Source: Tistrella mobilis
GTDB lineage: Bacteria > Pseudomonadota > Alphaproteobacteria > Tistrellales > Tistrellaceae
Assembly: GCF_041468085.1 (NCBI RefSeq)
Contig: NZ_CP121017.1
Location: 310,001 to 374,000, forward strand
Direction of reading: 5' to 3'
Length of the DNA stretch: 64,000 nt
Shown here: positions 54,178 through 62,407 of the stretch, one piece after another
Layout of the letters: each line of letters begins with the position of its first letter
Position numbering within the stretch: the first letter of the stretch is position 1
Translations under genes and position numbers: made by a program
The notes under the pieces: model-generated
Seen by the model: the letters and a program-made list of their open reading frames with translations, nothing else
What the model was told of the DNA's origin: nothing
Databases searched by the model: none

Positions 54178-54804
54178 TCAATCCGCGGTGTCCGGGCCTT
54201 CATCCCCGCCCGGGACCTCGTGACCGAAGATCAGAAGGTCGGCCTTGCCATAGCGGCGGCGGTCGAGAAGGCGGAGCGCATCGGGCACCACGATGTCGGT
54301 GCCGCGGGCCAGTTCCACGGTGACCAGCGCCGGGCTGGCGAGCCGGCCTGAACGGAGGAGCCCGGCAAGAATGGCCTCGGCCACTGCGGGGGCGTCGTAG
54401 GGTGGGTCGAGCAGAACCAGGTCGAAGAGGCGGTCGTTGCGCAGCGCCGCAGTCACCGTCTCGGGACGACTGAGATCAGCCGACGCGAACCGGCAATTGC
54501 GGGCTTCGCCGAGCTTTTCGGCATTGGCCCTGGCGATCGCGAGCGACCCCCGATCCCGGTCGATGAAGACGGCCGAAGCGGCACCGCGCGACAGGGCCTC
54601 AAGCCCCAGCGCGCCGATGCCGCAGCAGAGATCGGCGACATGGCGGTCACGGACCGCCGCCTCGCCGTCTCCCCTCAGATCGCGATGGCCGAGGATGTCG
54701 AACAGAGCCTCACGCGCACGTTCCGAGGTCGGGCGGATAACCGCCCGACCCTCGGGAGCCTGAAGCGCACGGCCGCGATGGCGGCCGCCGACGATCCGCG
54801 GCAT
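54178..54804 (-). CDS. rsmD: 16S rRNA (guanine966-N2)-methyltransferase
   Basis: Methyltransferase of 208 residues. It has the N-terminal MPRIVGGRHRGRALQAPEG, IRPTSERAREALFDIL, the SAM motif DLCCGIGALGLEALSRGA and DPPY at 133-136. Methylates G966 of 16S rRNA. It lies directly downstream of the RluB-like gene on the same strand. Confidence 0.93.
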   Translation of the reverse strand: MPRIVGGRHRGRALQAPEGRAVIRPTSERAREALFDILGHRDLRGDGEAAVRDRHVADLCCGIGALGLEALSRGAASAVFIDRDRGSLAIARANAEKLGEARNCRFASADLSRPETVTAALRNDRLFDLVLLDPPYDAPAVAEAILAGLLRSGRLASPALVTVELARGTDIVVPDALRLLDRRRYGKADLLIFGHEVPGGDEGPDTAD

Positions 54805-54810
54805 GGCCGA

Positions 54811-57678
54811 TCAGTCCTCGCTGCCGCTTTCGCCTTCGGGACGACGCGCACGGGGGGCACCGAAGGGGCGATCGCCGCCGGTGCTGCGTCCGCCACGGTC
54901 GTCACGATTGCCGCCGAAACGACGCTCGCCACCGCCGAAGCCGCCACGCTCGCCGCCGCGGTTGTCACCGCCGCGATCGCCGCCACGGTCGTCACGATTG
55001 CCGCCGAAGCGACGCTCGCCGCCGCCGAAGCCGCCACGATCGCCGCCGCGGTTGTCACCGCCGCGGAACCCGCCGCGATCACCGCCCCGGTCGTCGCGAT
55101 TGCCGCCGAAACGACGCTCGCCACCGCCGAAGCCGCCACGCTCGCCGCCGCGGTTGTCACCGCCGCGGAACCCGCCGCGATCGCCGCCACGGTCGTCGCG
55201 ATTGCCGCCGAAACGACGCTCGCCGCCGCCGAAGCCGCCACGCTCGCCGCCGCGGTTGTCGCCGCCGCGGAACCCGCCGCGATCACCGCCGCGGTCGTCG
55301 CGGTTGCCGCCGAAACGACGCTCGCCACCGCCGAAGCCGCCACGCTCGCCGCCGCGGTTGTCGCCGCGGTTGTCGCCGCCGCGGAACCCGCCGCGGTCGT
55401 CGCGATTGCCGCCGAAACGACGCTCGCCGCCGCCGAAGCCGCCACGCTCGCCGCCGCGGTTGTCACCGCCGCGGAACCCGCCGCGATTGCCGCCCCGGTC
55501 GTCGCGATTGCCGCCGAAACGACGCTCGCCGCCACCGAAGCCGCCACGCTCGCCGCCGCGGTTGTCGCCGCCACGGAACCCGCCGCGATCACCGCCGCGG
55601 TCGTCGCGATTGCCGCCGAAACGACGCTCGCCGCCGCCGAAGCCGCCGCGATCGCCGCCGCGGTCGTCGCGATTGCCGCCGAAACGACGCTCGCCGCCGC
55701 CGAAGCCGCCGCGATCGCCGCCGCGGTCGTCGCGATTGCCGCCGAAACGACGCTCGCCGCCGCCGAAGCCGCCGCGATCGCCGCCACGGTCATCACGATT
55801 GCCGCCGAAACGACGCTCGCCGCCGCCGAAGCCGCCGCGATCGCCGCCACGGTCATCACGATTGCCGCCGAAACGACGCTCGCCGCCGCCGAAGCCGCCG
55901 CGATCGCCGCCACGGTCATCACGATTGCCGCCGAAACGACGCTCGCCGCCGCCGAAGCCGCCGCGATCGCCGCCACGGTCGTCGCGATTGCCGCCGAAAC
56001 GACGCTCGCCGCCGCCGAAGCCACCGCGATCGCCGCCACGGTCATCACGATTGCCGCCGAAACGACGTTCGCCGCCACCGAAGCCGCCGCGATCACCGCC
56101 GCGATCGTCACGGCCACGGAAGCCGCCGCGATCACCACCGCGGTCGTCGCGGTCGCCGAACTCGCGCCGGCCGCCGCCGAAGCCGCGGCGGTCGCCACGG
56201 CCGGCCTCGCGGGCCCGCTGCTCGGCAATCGCGGCGTCGACTTCTTCGTCCTTCTCGTCCTTCAGCGGGCTCCAGCCTTCGCGACGATCATCCCGGCGGT
56301 CGTCCCGACGATCGTCCCGGCGATCACCGGCCACGTGCAGGCCGCGGGTCGGGCGGTCGGTGTTGTGGAACTCGCGCTGGCGGCGCTTGTCCTGGATGGC
56401 ACGCGACGACGGGGCCTGGGGCGCATCGACCGGGTGCGCGAGCGTCAGCAGCTCGTCATCATCCTCGTCGTCGCCGAGGTCTTCGTCCTCGTCTCCATCG
56501 TCATCTTCATCTTCATCGTCGCCGTCGAAATCGGCGTCGTCCTCGAAGTCCTCGGCCTCGTCATCGCCTTCGGTCAGCTCTTCGGCCCGGGCGATCAGGG
56601 CTTCGAGATCCTCAAGGGTCTCGACCTCGATCTCGTCGAGTTCCTCTTCGAACTCGTCGTCCTCGAACTCTTCCTCACCGTCGAAGTCATCCTCGCCCTC
56701 GATGTCATCGTCCTCGATGAAGCGGGCATCCGGGATCTCGTCGGCCGCGGGGCGCTTGGCCTGGGCGGCGGCAGGGGCGGCGGCGGCGGTCTCGTCCGCG
56801 GCAGGCCCGGTCTTCTCGACCTTCTTGGTCTCGTCGGTCATCTTGTCGATCATTTCTGGTGCAGGCGCGCCGGTCCTGGCGGCCTGGCGCCGGAGCGGGG
56901 CGTCACGCCCGGTCTCGGGCAGATGAAGGCCTTCAGCGAGTGAGCCCAGCTGGTCCTTCAGCATGCGGGCGGTCACCTCGCGCACCTCTCCAGGGTGCAT
57001 GCGGCCGATCTGGAATGGTCCATAGGCGACACGGATCAGCCGGCTGACCGGGTGTCCGAGGCTTTCGAGGACCCGTCTGATTTCGCGATTCTTGCCTTCG
57101 GTCAGCACCACCGAAAGCCACGCATTCGTGCCCTCGTGCTCGATCTCCACTTCGATCGGGCCGTAACGGACACCTTCGACGGTCATACCCTGGGCCAGCC
57201 GTCCGATCGCATCGGCGTCGGGCGTGCCATAGACACGCACCCGATAACGGCGGCGCCAGGCGGTTTCGGGGCTCTCTAGACGACGGGCGAGTTCGCCGTC
57301 GTTGGTGAGGAGCAGGAGCCCTTCAGAGTTGTAGTCGAGGCGCCCCACGCTCACCACGCGGGGAAGATCTGCCGGCAGGCGGTCGAAGACGGTTTCCCGC
57401 CCTTCAGGATCATGGTTGGTCGTGATCAGCCCGCGTGGCTTGTGATAGAGGAACAGCCGCACCGGTTCGCGGGCCGGCAGAGGCCGGCCGTCCACAGTCA
57501 CCCGATCGGCGGGCGTCACGTCGAGCGCGGGGCTGTCGATGCGGCGGCCGTTGACCGCCACCCGGCCGTCGAGGATCAGACGCTCGGCGTCGCGGCGGGA
57601 ACACAGGCCCGCACGGGCGATGGCCCGGGCGACGCGCTCACGCGCGCGGTCCGGCTCGGTCTGAAGGCTGCGGGTCAT
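54811..57678 (-). CDS. RluB-like rRNA pseudouridine synthase with acidic and RGG-repeat tail
   Basis: A 955-residue protein. An S4 domain (about 13-60) and a pseudouridine synthase domain (75-235) contain GRLDYNSEGLLLLTNDG with catalytic D115, as in RluB/RsuA. Then comes an acidic segment (321-410, almost all D/E), a DDRR mini-repeat (453-466), and a disordered RGG-rich tail (494-930) built of 15 copies of GGERRFGGNRDD. The tail is far longer than the short extension of E. coli RluB. Expected target: a helix of 23S rRNA. Its ATG overlaps the preceding gene by four bases. Confidence 0.9.
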   Translation of the reverse strand: MTRSLQTEPDRARERVARAIARAGLCSRRDAERLILDGRVAVNGRRIDSPALDVTPADRVTVDGRPLPAREPVRLFLYHKPRGLITTNHDPEGRETVFDRLPADLPRVVSVGRLDYNSEGLLLLTNDGELARRLESPETAWRRRYRVRVYGTPDADAIGRLAQGMTVEGVRYGPIEVEIEHEGTNAWLSVVLTEGKNREIRRVLESLGHPVSRLIRVAYGPFQIGRMHPGEVREVTARMLKDQLGSLAEGLHLPETGRDAPLRRQAARTGAPAPEMIDKMTDETKKVEKTGPAADETAAAAPAAAQAKRPAADEIPDARFIEDDDIEGEDDFDGEEEFEDDEFEEELDEIEVETLEDLEALIARAEELTEGDDEAEDFEDDADFDGDDEDEDDDGDEDEDLGDDEDDDELLTLAHPVDAPQAPSSRAIQDKRRQREFHNTDRPTRGLHVAGDRRDDRRDDRRDDRREGWSPLKDEKDEEVDAAIAEQRAREAGRGDRRGFGGGRREFGDRDDRGGDRGGFRGRDDRGGDRGGFGGGERRFGGNRDDRGGDRGGFGGGERRFGGNRDDRGGDRGGFGGGERRFGGNRDDRGGDRGGFGGGERRFGGNRDDRGGDRGGFGGGERRFGGNRDDRGGDRGGFGGGERRFGGNRDDRGGDRGGFGGGERRFGGNRDDRGGDRGGFGGGERRFGGNRDDRGGDRGGFRGGDNRGGERGGFGGGERRFGGNRDDRGGNRGGFRGGDNRGGERGGFGGGERRFGGNRDDRGGFRGGDNRGDNRGGERGGFGGGERRFGGNRDDRGGDRGGFRGGDNRGGERGGFGGGERRFGGNRDDRGGDRGGFRGGDNRGGERGGFGGGERRFGGNRDDRGGDRGGFRGGDNRGGDRGGFGGGERRFGGNRDDRGGDRGGDNRGGERGGFGGGERRFGGNRDDRGGRSTGGDRPFGAPRARRPEGESGSED
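54895..55600. repeat. Irregular repeats of the RluB tail, long-unit array
   Basis: Seven copies of the ERRFGGNRDD-encoding sequence are separated by variable RGGDNRGGERGGFG-type insertions, with a predominant unit near 102 bases and several variants. In-frame with the tail. Confidence 0.85.
55600..56110. repeat. 63-bp minisatellite array in the RluB tail gene
   Basis: Eight in-register copies of a 63-base unit encoding 21 residues, near-identical, with synonymous changes among them. Unit length is a multiple of three, so copy number changes keep the frame. Confidence 0.88.
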
Positions 57679-58412
57679 CTGGTCTCCAGGGCGGCGGCGA
57701 CAAGGCCATCAAAAATCAGGCGATCGCCGGCATCGATCAGGAATTCGGGGTGCCACTGCACACCCAGACAGAAGCGGAAGCCGGGATGTTCCAGCCCCTC
57801 GATCACCCCGTCGGGGGCCGTGGCATTGCGCACCGCGCCGGGCGCAATCCGGTCCACCGCCTGATGATGGGCGCTGTTGACCTTCATCCGGGCCGTGCCC
57901 ACCAGACGCCAGAGCAGGGTGTTCCGGTCGATCAGGACCTCGTGCCCAGGCTCGTTGCGCGGGTTCGGCTGCTCGTGGGCCAGCGCCTCGGGGAAGGCGT
58001 CGGGGATGTGCTGTACCAGGGTACCGCCAAGCGCGACGTTGAGCAATTGTTCGCCCCCGCAGATGCCCAGCACCGGCATGTCCCGATCCAGCGCGGCGCG
58101 AACCACGCCCAGCTCGAAAGCCGTGCGCCGGTCCTTGGTCGTGACCGTGGCATGCCGCATGCCGGCGCCGAACAGCGCCGGATCCACGTCGAACGCACCG
58201 CCGGTCACCACCAGCGCGTCCAGCCGGCCGACCATTTCGGCCGCCAGCTCCGGTTCATGGGGCAATGCCACCGGCAGGCCGCCCGCGGTGACGATCGCAT
58301 CCATGTAATTCACACGGAGCGCGTACCACGGGAACCTCGAATAGCCGCCGGGCTGTTCGACGTCGAGGGTGACGCCGACGAGCGGGCGGTATGCGGAAGC
58401 GGATGTACCCAT
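57675..58412 (-). CDS. Peptidase C26 / gamma-glutamyl-GABA hydrolase-like protein
   Basis: Class I glutamine amidotransferase-like hydrolase of 245 residues. Catalytic C118 in GICGGEQ, H221 and E223 in QWHPE. Known relatives (PuuD) split gamma-glutamyl-GABA in putrescine breakdown, but no puu genes are adjacent. It overlaps the RluB-like gene by four bases and is divergent from tadA. Confidence 0.85.
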   Translation of the reverse strand: MGTSASAYRPLVGVTLDVEQPGGYSRFPWYALRVNYMDAIVTAGGLPVALPHEPELAAEMVGRLDALVVTGGAFDVDPALFGAGMRHATVTTKDRRTAFELGVVRAALDRDMPVLGICGGEQLLNVALGGTLVQHIPDAFPEALAHEQPNPRNEPGHEVLIDRNTLLWRLVGTARMKVNSAHHQAVDRIAPGAVRNATAPDGVIEGLEHPGFRFCLGVQWHPEFLIDAGDRLIFDGLVAAALETR

Positions 58413-58493
58413 GGGCGCAATTCATGGGGCTTCCCGCGTCAGGATGCAAGGGCCGCTTGACGTGAAACCCCATGCAGGCTTCGCTTGGCTGCC

Positions 58494-58982
58494 ATGTCGA
58501 ACACCCCGACGACGCCCCTCCCTGCCCGCTTTCAGCCGCTGCGCCCGATGGAGGCGGCGCTTGAGGAGGCGCGCGCGGCGGCCGCCCGGGGGGAAGTACC
58601 GGTTGGCGCGGTGGTGGTCGATCCGGTCCGGCGGGTGATCCTGGCCGCCGCCGGCAACCGGACCGAAGCTGATCACGATCCCACTGCCCATGCCGAAATC
58701 CTGGCGATCCGCAAGGCGGCGGCCCTGATCGGCAGCCCGCGCCTTGCCGGCCTCGATCTCTGGGTGACGCTGGAGCCCTGTGCCATGTGCGCGCAGGCGA
58801 TCTCCTTCGCCCGGATCCGCCGCCTGTATTACGGGGCGGCGGATCCCAAGGGCGGCGGTGTGGAGCACGGTGCCCGCGTCTTTGCCCATCCCACCTGCCA
58901 TCACCGGCCCGAAATCTTCGCCGGCATCGGTGAAACCGCGGCCGCCGCCTTGCTTAAGGTTTTCTTCAAAAGCCTGAGATAA
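58494..58982 (+). CDS. tadA: tRNA-specific adenosine deaminase
   Basis: Deaminase of 162 residues that makes inosine 34 in arginine tRNA. Zinc ligands are H66 (HAE with E68 as proton shuttle), C96 and C99 in PCAMC. The ATG at 58494 is preferred; a TTG lies nine bases upstream. Confidence 0.94.
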   Translation: MSNTPTTPLPARFQPLRPMEAALEEARAAAARGEVPVGAVVVDPVRRVILAAAGNRTEADHDPTAHAEILAIRKAAALIGSPRLAGLDLWVTLEPCAMCAQAISFARIRRLYYGAADPKGGGVEHGARVFAHPTCHHRPEIFAGIGETAAAALLKVFFKSLR

Positions 58983-59030
58983 TCTCTGTCCGGACAGAGC
59001 CTACCGCGTTGCAGCAGGAGCCTTCGCCCC

Positions 59031-59891
59031 ATGGGTCCGATTATCGGCATCATTCTCACCTTCTCGCTGGTCTTCGGCGGTTTCATCATCGCCGGCGGCC
59101 ATATCGAGGTGATTCTGGAGGCCCTGCCGATCGAGGGCATGATCATCGGTGGTATCGCGCTCGGTGCCTTCGTCACCGGCAACAGCGGCGAGGTGATCAA
59201 GCACACGCTGGGCGGTCTCGGTAAGGCCTTCAAGGGCGCGAAGTGGAAGAAGCAGGATTACATCGACCTGATCGGTCTGATGTATATGGCCCTCTACAAG
59301 CGTCAGCGCGAGGGTACGAAGTTCAACGACTTCGAGGATCCGAAGAACAGCGCTCTGTTCAAGAAATACCCGAAAATCCTGAACGACCATCTTGCGATCA
59401 ACATGATCTGCGACACGCTCCGCAACATGAGCATGCGCCATGAGGATCCGCACCAGGTTGAAGCGTATCTCGAAAACCTGCTCGAAAAGGTCGAAGAGGA
59501 ACATATGGAGCCCTCTCACGCGCTGCAGGGCATTGCCGACGGTCTGCCGGCTTACGGCATCGTGGCGGCGGTGTTGGGCGTGGTGAAGACCATGTCGTCG
59601 ATCGACAAGCCCCCGGCGGTGCTGGGCGGGCTGATCGCCGCCGCCCTTGTGGGCACCTTCCTCGGCATCTTTCTGGGCTATGGCGTGATCGGCCCGCTGG
59701 CCGGACGCATCAAGCAGATCAACGAGGCCGATGCCCGGTTCTACAAGCTGATCCGCGACGTCTTCGTCTCGACGCTGTCGAAGAATGCGCTGCAGGTGGC
59801 GATCGAGGTCGGCCGCGCCAATATCCCGTCCAGCATGCAGCCGACCTTCGCCGAGGCGGAAGCTGCGATCAACAAGGCCAAGGGAAGCTGA
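59031..59891 (+). CDS. motA: Flagellar motor stator protein MotA
   Basis: Stator subunit of 286 residues with four membrane helices: IIGIILTFSLVFGGFIIAG, MIIGGIALGAFV, then after a large cytoplasmic loop GIVAAVLGVVKTM and LVGTFLGIFLGYGV. It forms the proton channel with MotB. It is followed three bases later by motB in the same operon. Confidence 0.96.
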   Translation: MGPIIGIILTFSLVFGGFIIAGGHIEVILEALPIEGMIIGGIALGAFVTGNSGEVIKHTLGGLGKAFKGAKWKKQDYIDLIGLMYMALYKRQREGTKFNDFEDPKNSALFKKYPKILNDHLAINMICDTLRNMSMRHEDPHQVEAYLENLLEKVEEEHMEPSHALQGIADGLPAYGIVAAVLGVVKTMSSIDKPPAVLGGLIAAALVGTFLGIFLGYGVIGPLAGRIKQINEADARFYKLIRDVFVSTLSKNALQVAIEVGRANIPSSMQPTFAEAEAAINKAKGS

Positions 59892-59894
59892 TCG

Positions 59895-60944
59895 ATGGCG
59901 GAGGAAGGCGGCCACGCAACGATCATCAAGAAGGTCAAGAAGGGCAAGGGCGGCGGCCATCACGGCGGCGCCTGGAAGGTGGCCTATGCCGATTTCGTGA
60001 CCGCGATGATGGCCTTCTTCCTGCTGCTCTGGCTGCTGAACGCGCTGGACGAAAAGAAGCTCAAGGGCATCGCCGACTATTTCACACCGACCTGGACCGT
60101 GTTCCGTGATGCCGGGGCCTCGCACACCATGCCGATGATGGCGGGCACGCCCGACATCAATGTCGGACAGGGCGGTGTCAGCATGCCGTCTTTCGAGCGG
60201 TCCGACCTGACCCCGCCGCCCTCGCCGATGGATCTGCAGCCCGACATGGCCAAGCGCCCGGCCGCCAATCCGGCCGACGAGGCGCCGCCCGAGGAACTGC
60301 CGGTGAACGACCCGGCCGAGGCGATGCGTCGGGTGCTGTCGGGCGAGCGGCTGGAGCCGCCTAAGACCATGCAGACCTTCGAACAGGCGGTGCAGGATGC
60401 CGCCCAGCGCATGGTGGAGGCGCGGGACCGGGCCAAGGAGCGCGACATCGCGGCCCGCGGAGCGGCGGAGCGCCGCTCGTTCGAAGATACCGCCGACCGG
60501 CTGCTCAAGGCGATTTCCTCTGACCCCTCCACCCGCGAACTCTCAGGCAACCTGACCCTGCGGGTGACCGAGGAGGGGCTTGAAATCAATATCATGGACC
60601 GCGAGGACGAGCCGATCTTCCCCTCCGACGGAGCCGAGCCTTATCCGGGGGCGCGGCGCCTGCTGGCGCTGGCGGCGACCACCGTCCGCGCCTCGCCCAA
60701 CCAGATCGCCGTTCGCGCCTATCTGGGCGGTGAGCCCGGCACCCGGCCCGATGCCTGGGCGCTGACCGCCGAGCGGGCGATCGCGGCGCAGAAGGTGCTG
60801 ACCGATGCCGGTGTGCCGGTGGCACGCGTGGAAGAGGTTTCGGGACGTGGTCAGTCGACCATGCTGGTGCCCGATCAGCGGGCAGACCCGCGCAACAACC
60901 GGATCACCGTGGTGCTGCGGCGGGCCGTGCCGGCTTCTTCATAG
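59895..60944 (+). CDS. motB: Flagellar motor stator protein MotB
   Basis: Stator subunit of 349 residues. One N-terminal helix with the critical D33 in YADFVTAMMAFFLLLWLL carries protons. The C-terminal OmpA-like peptidoglycan-binding domain is at about 215-345. A long linker rich in Pro lies between. Start ATG at 59895. Confidence 0.96.
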   Translation: MAEEGGHATIIKKVKKGKGGGHHGGAWKVAYADFVTAMMAFFLLLWLLNALDEKKLKGIADYFTPTWTVFRDAGASHTMPMMAGTPDINVGQGGVSMPSFERSDLTPPPSPMDLQPDMAKRPAANPADEAPPEELPVNDPAEAMRRVLSGERLEPPKTMQTFEQAVQDAAQRMVEARDRAKERDIAARGAAERRSFEDTADRLLKAISSDPSTRELSGNLTLRVTEEGLEINIMDREDEPIFPSDGAEPYPGARRLLALAATTVRASPNQIAVRAYLGGEPGTRPDAWALTAERAIAAQKVLTDAGVPVARVEEVSGRGQSTMLVPDQRADPRNNRITVVLRRAVPASS

Positions 60945-60980
60945 TCGTCCTGTTCTTTGTCGTCGTGCGGGGGGATCGGT

Positions 60981-62252
60981 TCAGCCGACCGCCCGCCAGC
61001 CGATATCGCGGCGGCAGAAGCCGCCCGGCCAGTCGATCGCATCGACGGCGGCATAGGCCCGGGCCTGGGCATCTGCCGGGCTGTCGCCCAGGGCCGTGAC
61101 CGCGAGCACCCGCCCGCCGTTGGAGAGCAGCCGGCCCTCGTCGTCGGTCGTCGTGCCGGCGTGGAAAACGATCACGTCGGGGGCCGCCGCCCGCGCGGCG
61201 TCGAGGCCGCGGATTTCCTCGCCCTTGGCATAGTCGCCCGGATAGCCCTTCGCGGCCAGAACCACCGTCAGCGCCGTGCGGGGGTCGAGCTCGATCATCG
61301 ACGGGTCGAGCCGGCCGTCGCGGGCCGCCAGCAGGATCTGGGCGAGATCGCCCCAGAGCCGCGGCAGCAGCACCTGGGTTTCGGGATCGCCGAAGCGGAC
61401 ATTGTATTCGACCAGCTTCGGCCCGTCCTTCGTCAGCATCAGCCCGGCATAGAGCACGCCCACGAAGGGCGTGCCTTCGGCCGCCATGGCATCGACCGTG
61501 CGCTGGACGATCTCGTTCATCGCGCGGTCGGTGATCTCGGGCGTCATGCAGGGGGCGGGGGAATAGGCGCCCATGCCGCCGGTATTGGGGCCGGTGTCGC
61601 CGTCGCCCACGCGCTTGTGATCCTGGGCGGTGCCGAGCAGGATGGCGGTGGTGCCGTCGGACAGCGCGAACAGGCTTGCCTCTTCGCCCTCCATGAACTC
61701 CTCGATCACCAGCGACGCGCCGGCGCTGCCGAAGCGGCCACCCAGCATCTCGTCCACGGCTTCCAGCGCCTCGGCCTCGGTCATCGCCACGACCACGCCC
61801 TTGCCGGCCGCCAGCCCGTCGGCCTTGACCACGATCGGCGCGCCCTGCGCGCGGATATAGGCCCTGGCCGCCCCGGCATCGGTGAAGCGGGCATAGGCGG
61901 CGGTGGGAATGCCGTAGCGGGCGCAGATATCCTTGGTGAAGCCCTTGGAGCCTTCCAGCCGGGCAGCGGCGGCCGAGGGGCCGAAGGCCGGCACGCCGGC
62001 CGCCTCCAGCACATCGGCCAGGCCGGCGACCAGCGGAGCCTCGGGGCCGATCACCACCAGGCCGATGCCTTCAGCCTTGGCGAAAGCGGCGATGCCGTCC
62101 ATGTCGGCCGGATCGAGGTCCAGAATCTCGGCATGCTCGGCAATACCGGCATTACCGGGTGCGGCACACAGATAAGACACGGAGGCACTGGCTTCGAGCG
62201 CACGCGCCAGTGCATGCTCCCGACCGCCCGATCCGATCAGCAGAACCTTCAT
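60981..62252 (-). CDS. purD: Phosphoribosylamine-glycine ligase
   Basis: ATP-grasp ligase of 423 residues for the second step of purine synthesis. It starts [16 protein letters not shown], with [31 protein letters not shown] and [12 protein letters not shown]. Start ATG at 62252 behind GGGAG. Convergent with motB. Confidence 0.96.
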   Translation of the reverse strand: MKVLLIGSGGREHALARALEASASVSYLCAAPGNAGIAEHAEILDLDPADMDGIAAFAKAEGIGLVVIGPEAPLVAGLADVLEAAGVPAFGPSAAAARLEGSKGFTKDICARYGIPTAAYARFTDAGAARAYIRAQGAPIVVKADGLAAGKGVVVAMTEAEALEAVDEMLGGRFGSAGASLVIEEFMEGEEASLFALSDGTTAILLGTAQDHKRVGDGDTGPNTGGMGAYSPAPCMTPEITDRAMNEIVQRTVDAMAAEGTPFVGVLYAGLMLTKDGPKLVEYNVRFGDPETQVLLPRLWGDLAQILLAARDGRLDPSMIELDPRTALTVVLAAKGYPGDYAKGEEIRGLDAARAAAPDVIVFHAGTTTDDEGRLLSNGGRVLAVTALGDSPADAQARAYAAVDAIDWPGGFCRRDIGWRAVG

Positions 62253-62407
62253 CGCACGCTCCCGTCGGCCTGATTCAGTGGAGTCCGCTTTCCCGGCGCG
62301 GTCATACCGCCGGCGGTGCGCAACCGCCCCGGGTTGCCCGTCTTCGGGCACCATGCTTCTATCATGGCACCCGTCCGGGAGAAACCCCACCCGCGACCGC
62401 GCCTGAC

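Noticed and set aside
55600-56110. CRISPR array
   Set aside because: Repeats are directly tandem, in frame and coding, with no unique spacers.
54640-56943. Two long plus-strand open frames over the RluB tail (Ala/Val-rich and Pro/Arg-rich)
   Set aside because: They arise from the repeat DNA lacking stops in all frames; the RluB frame has domains and an operon context.
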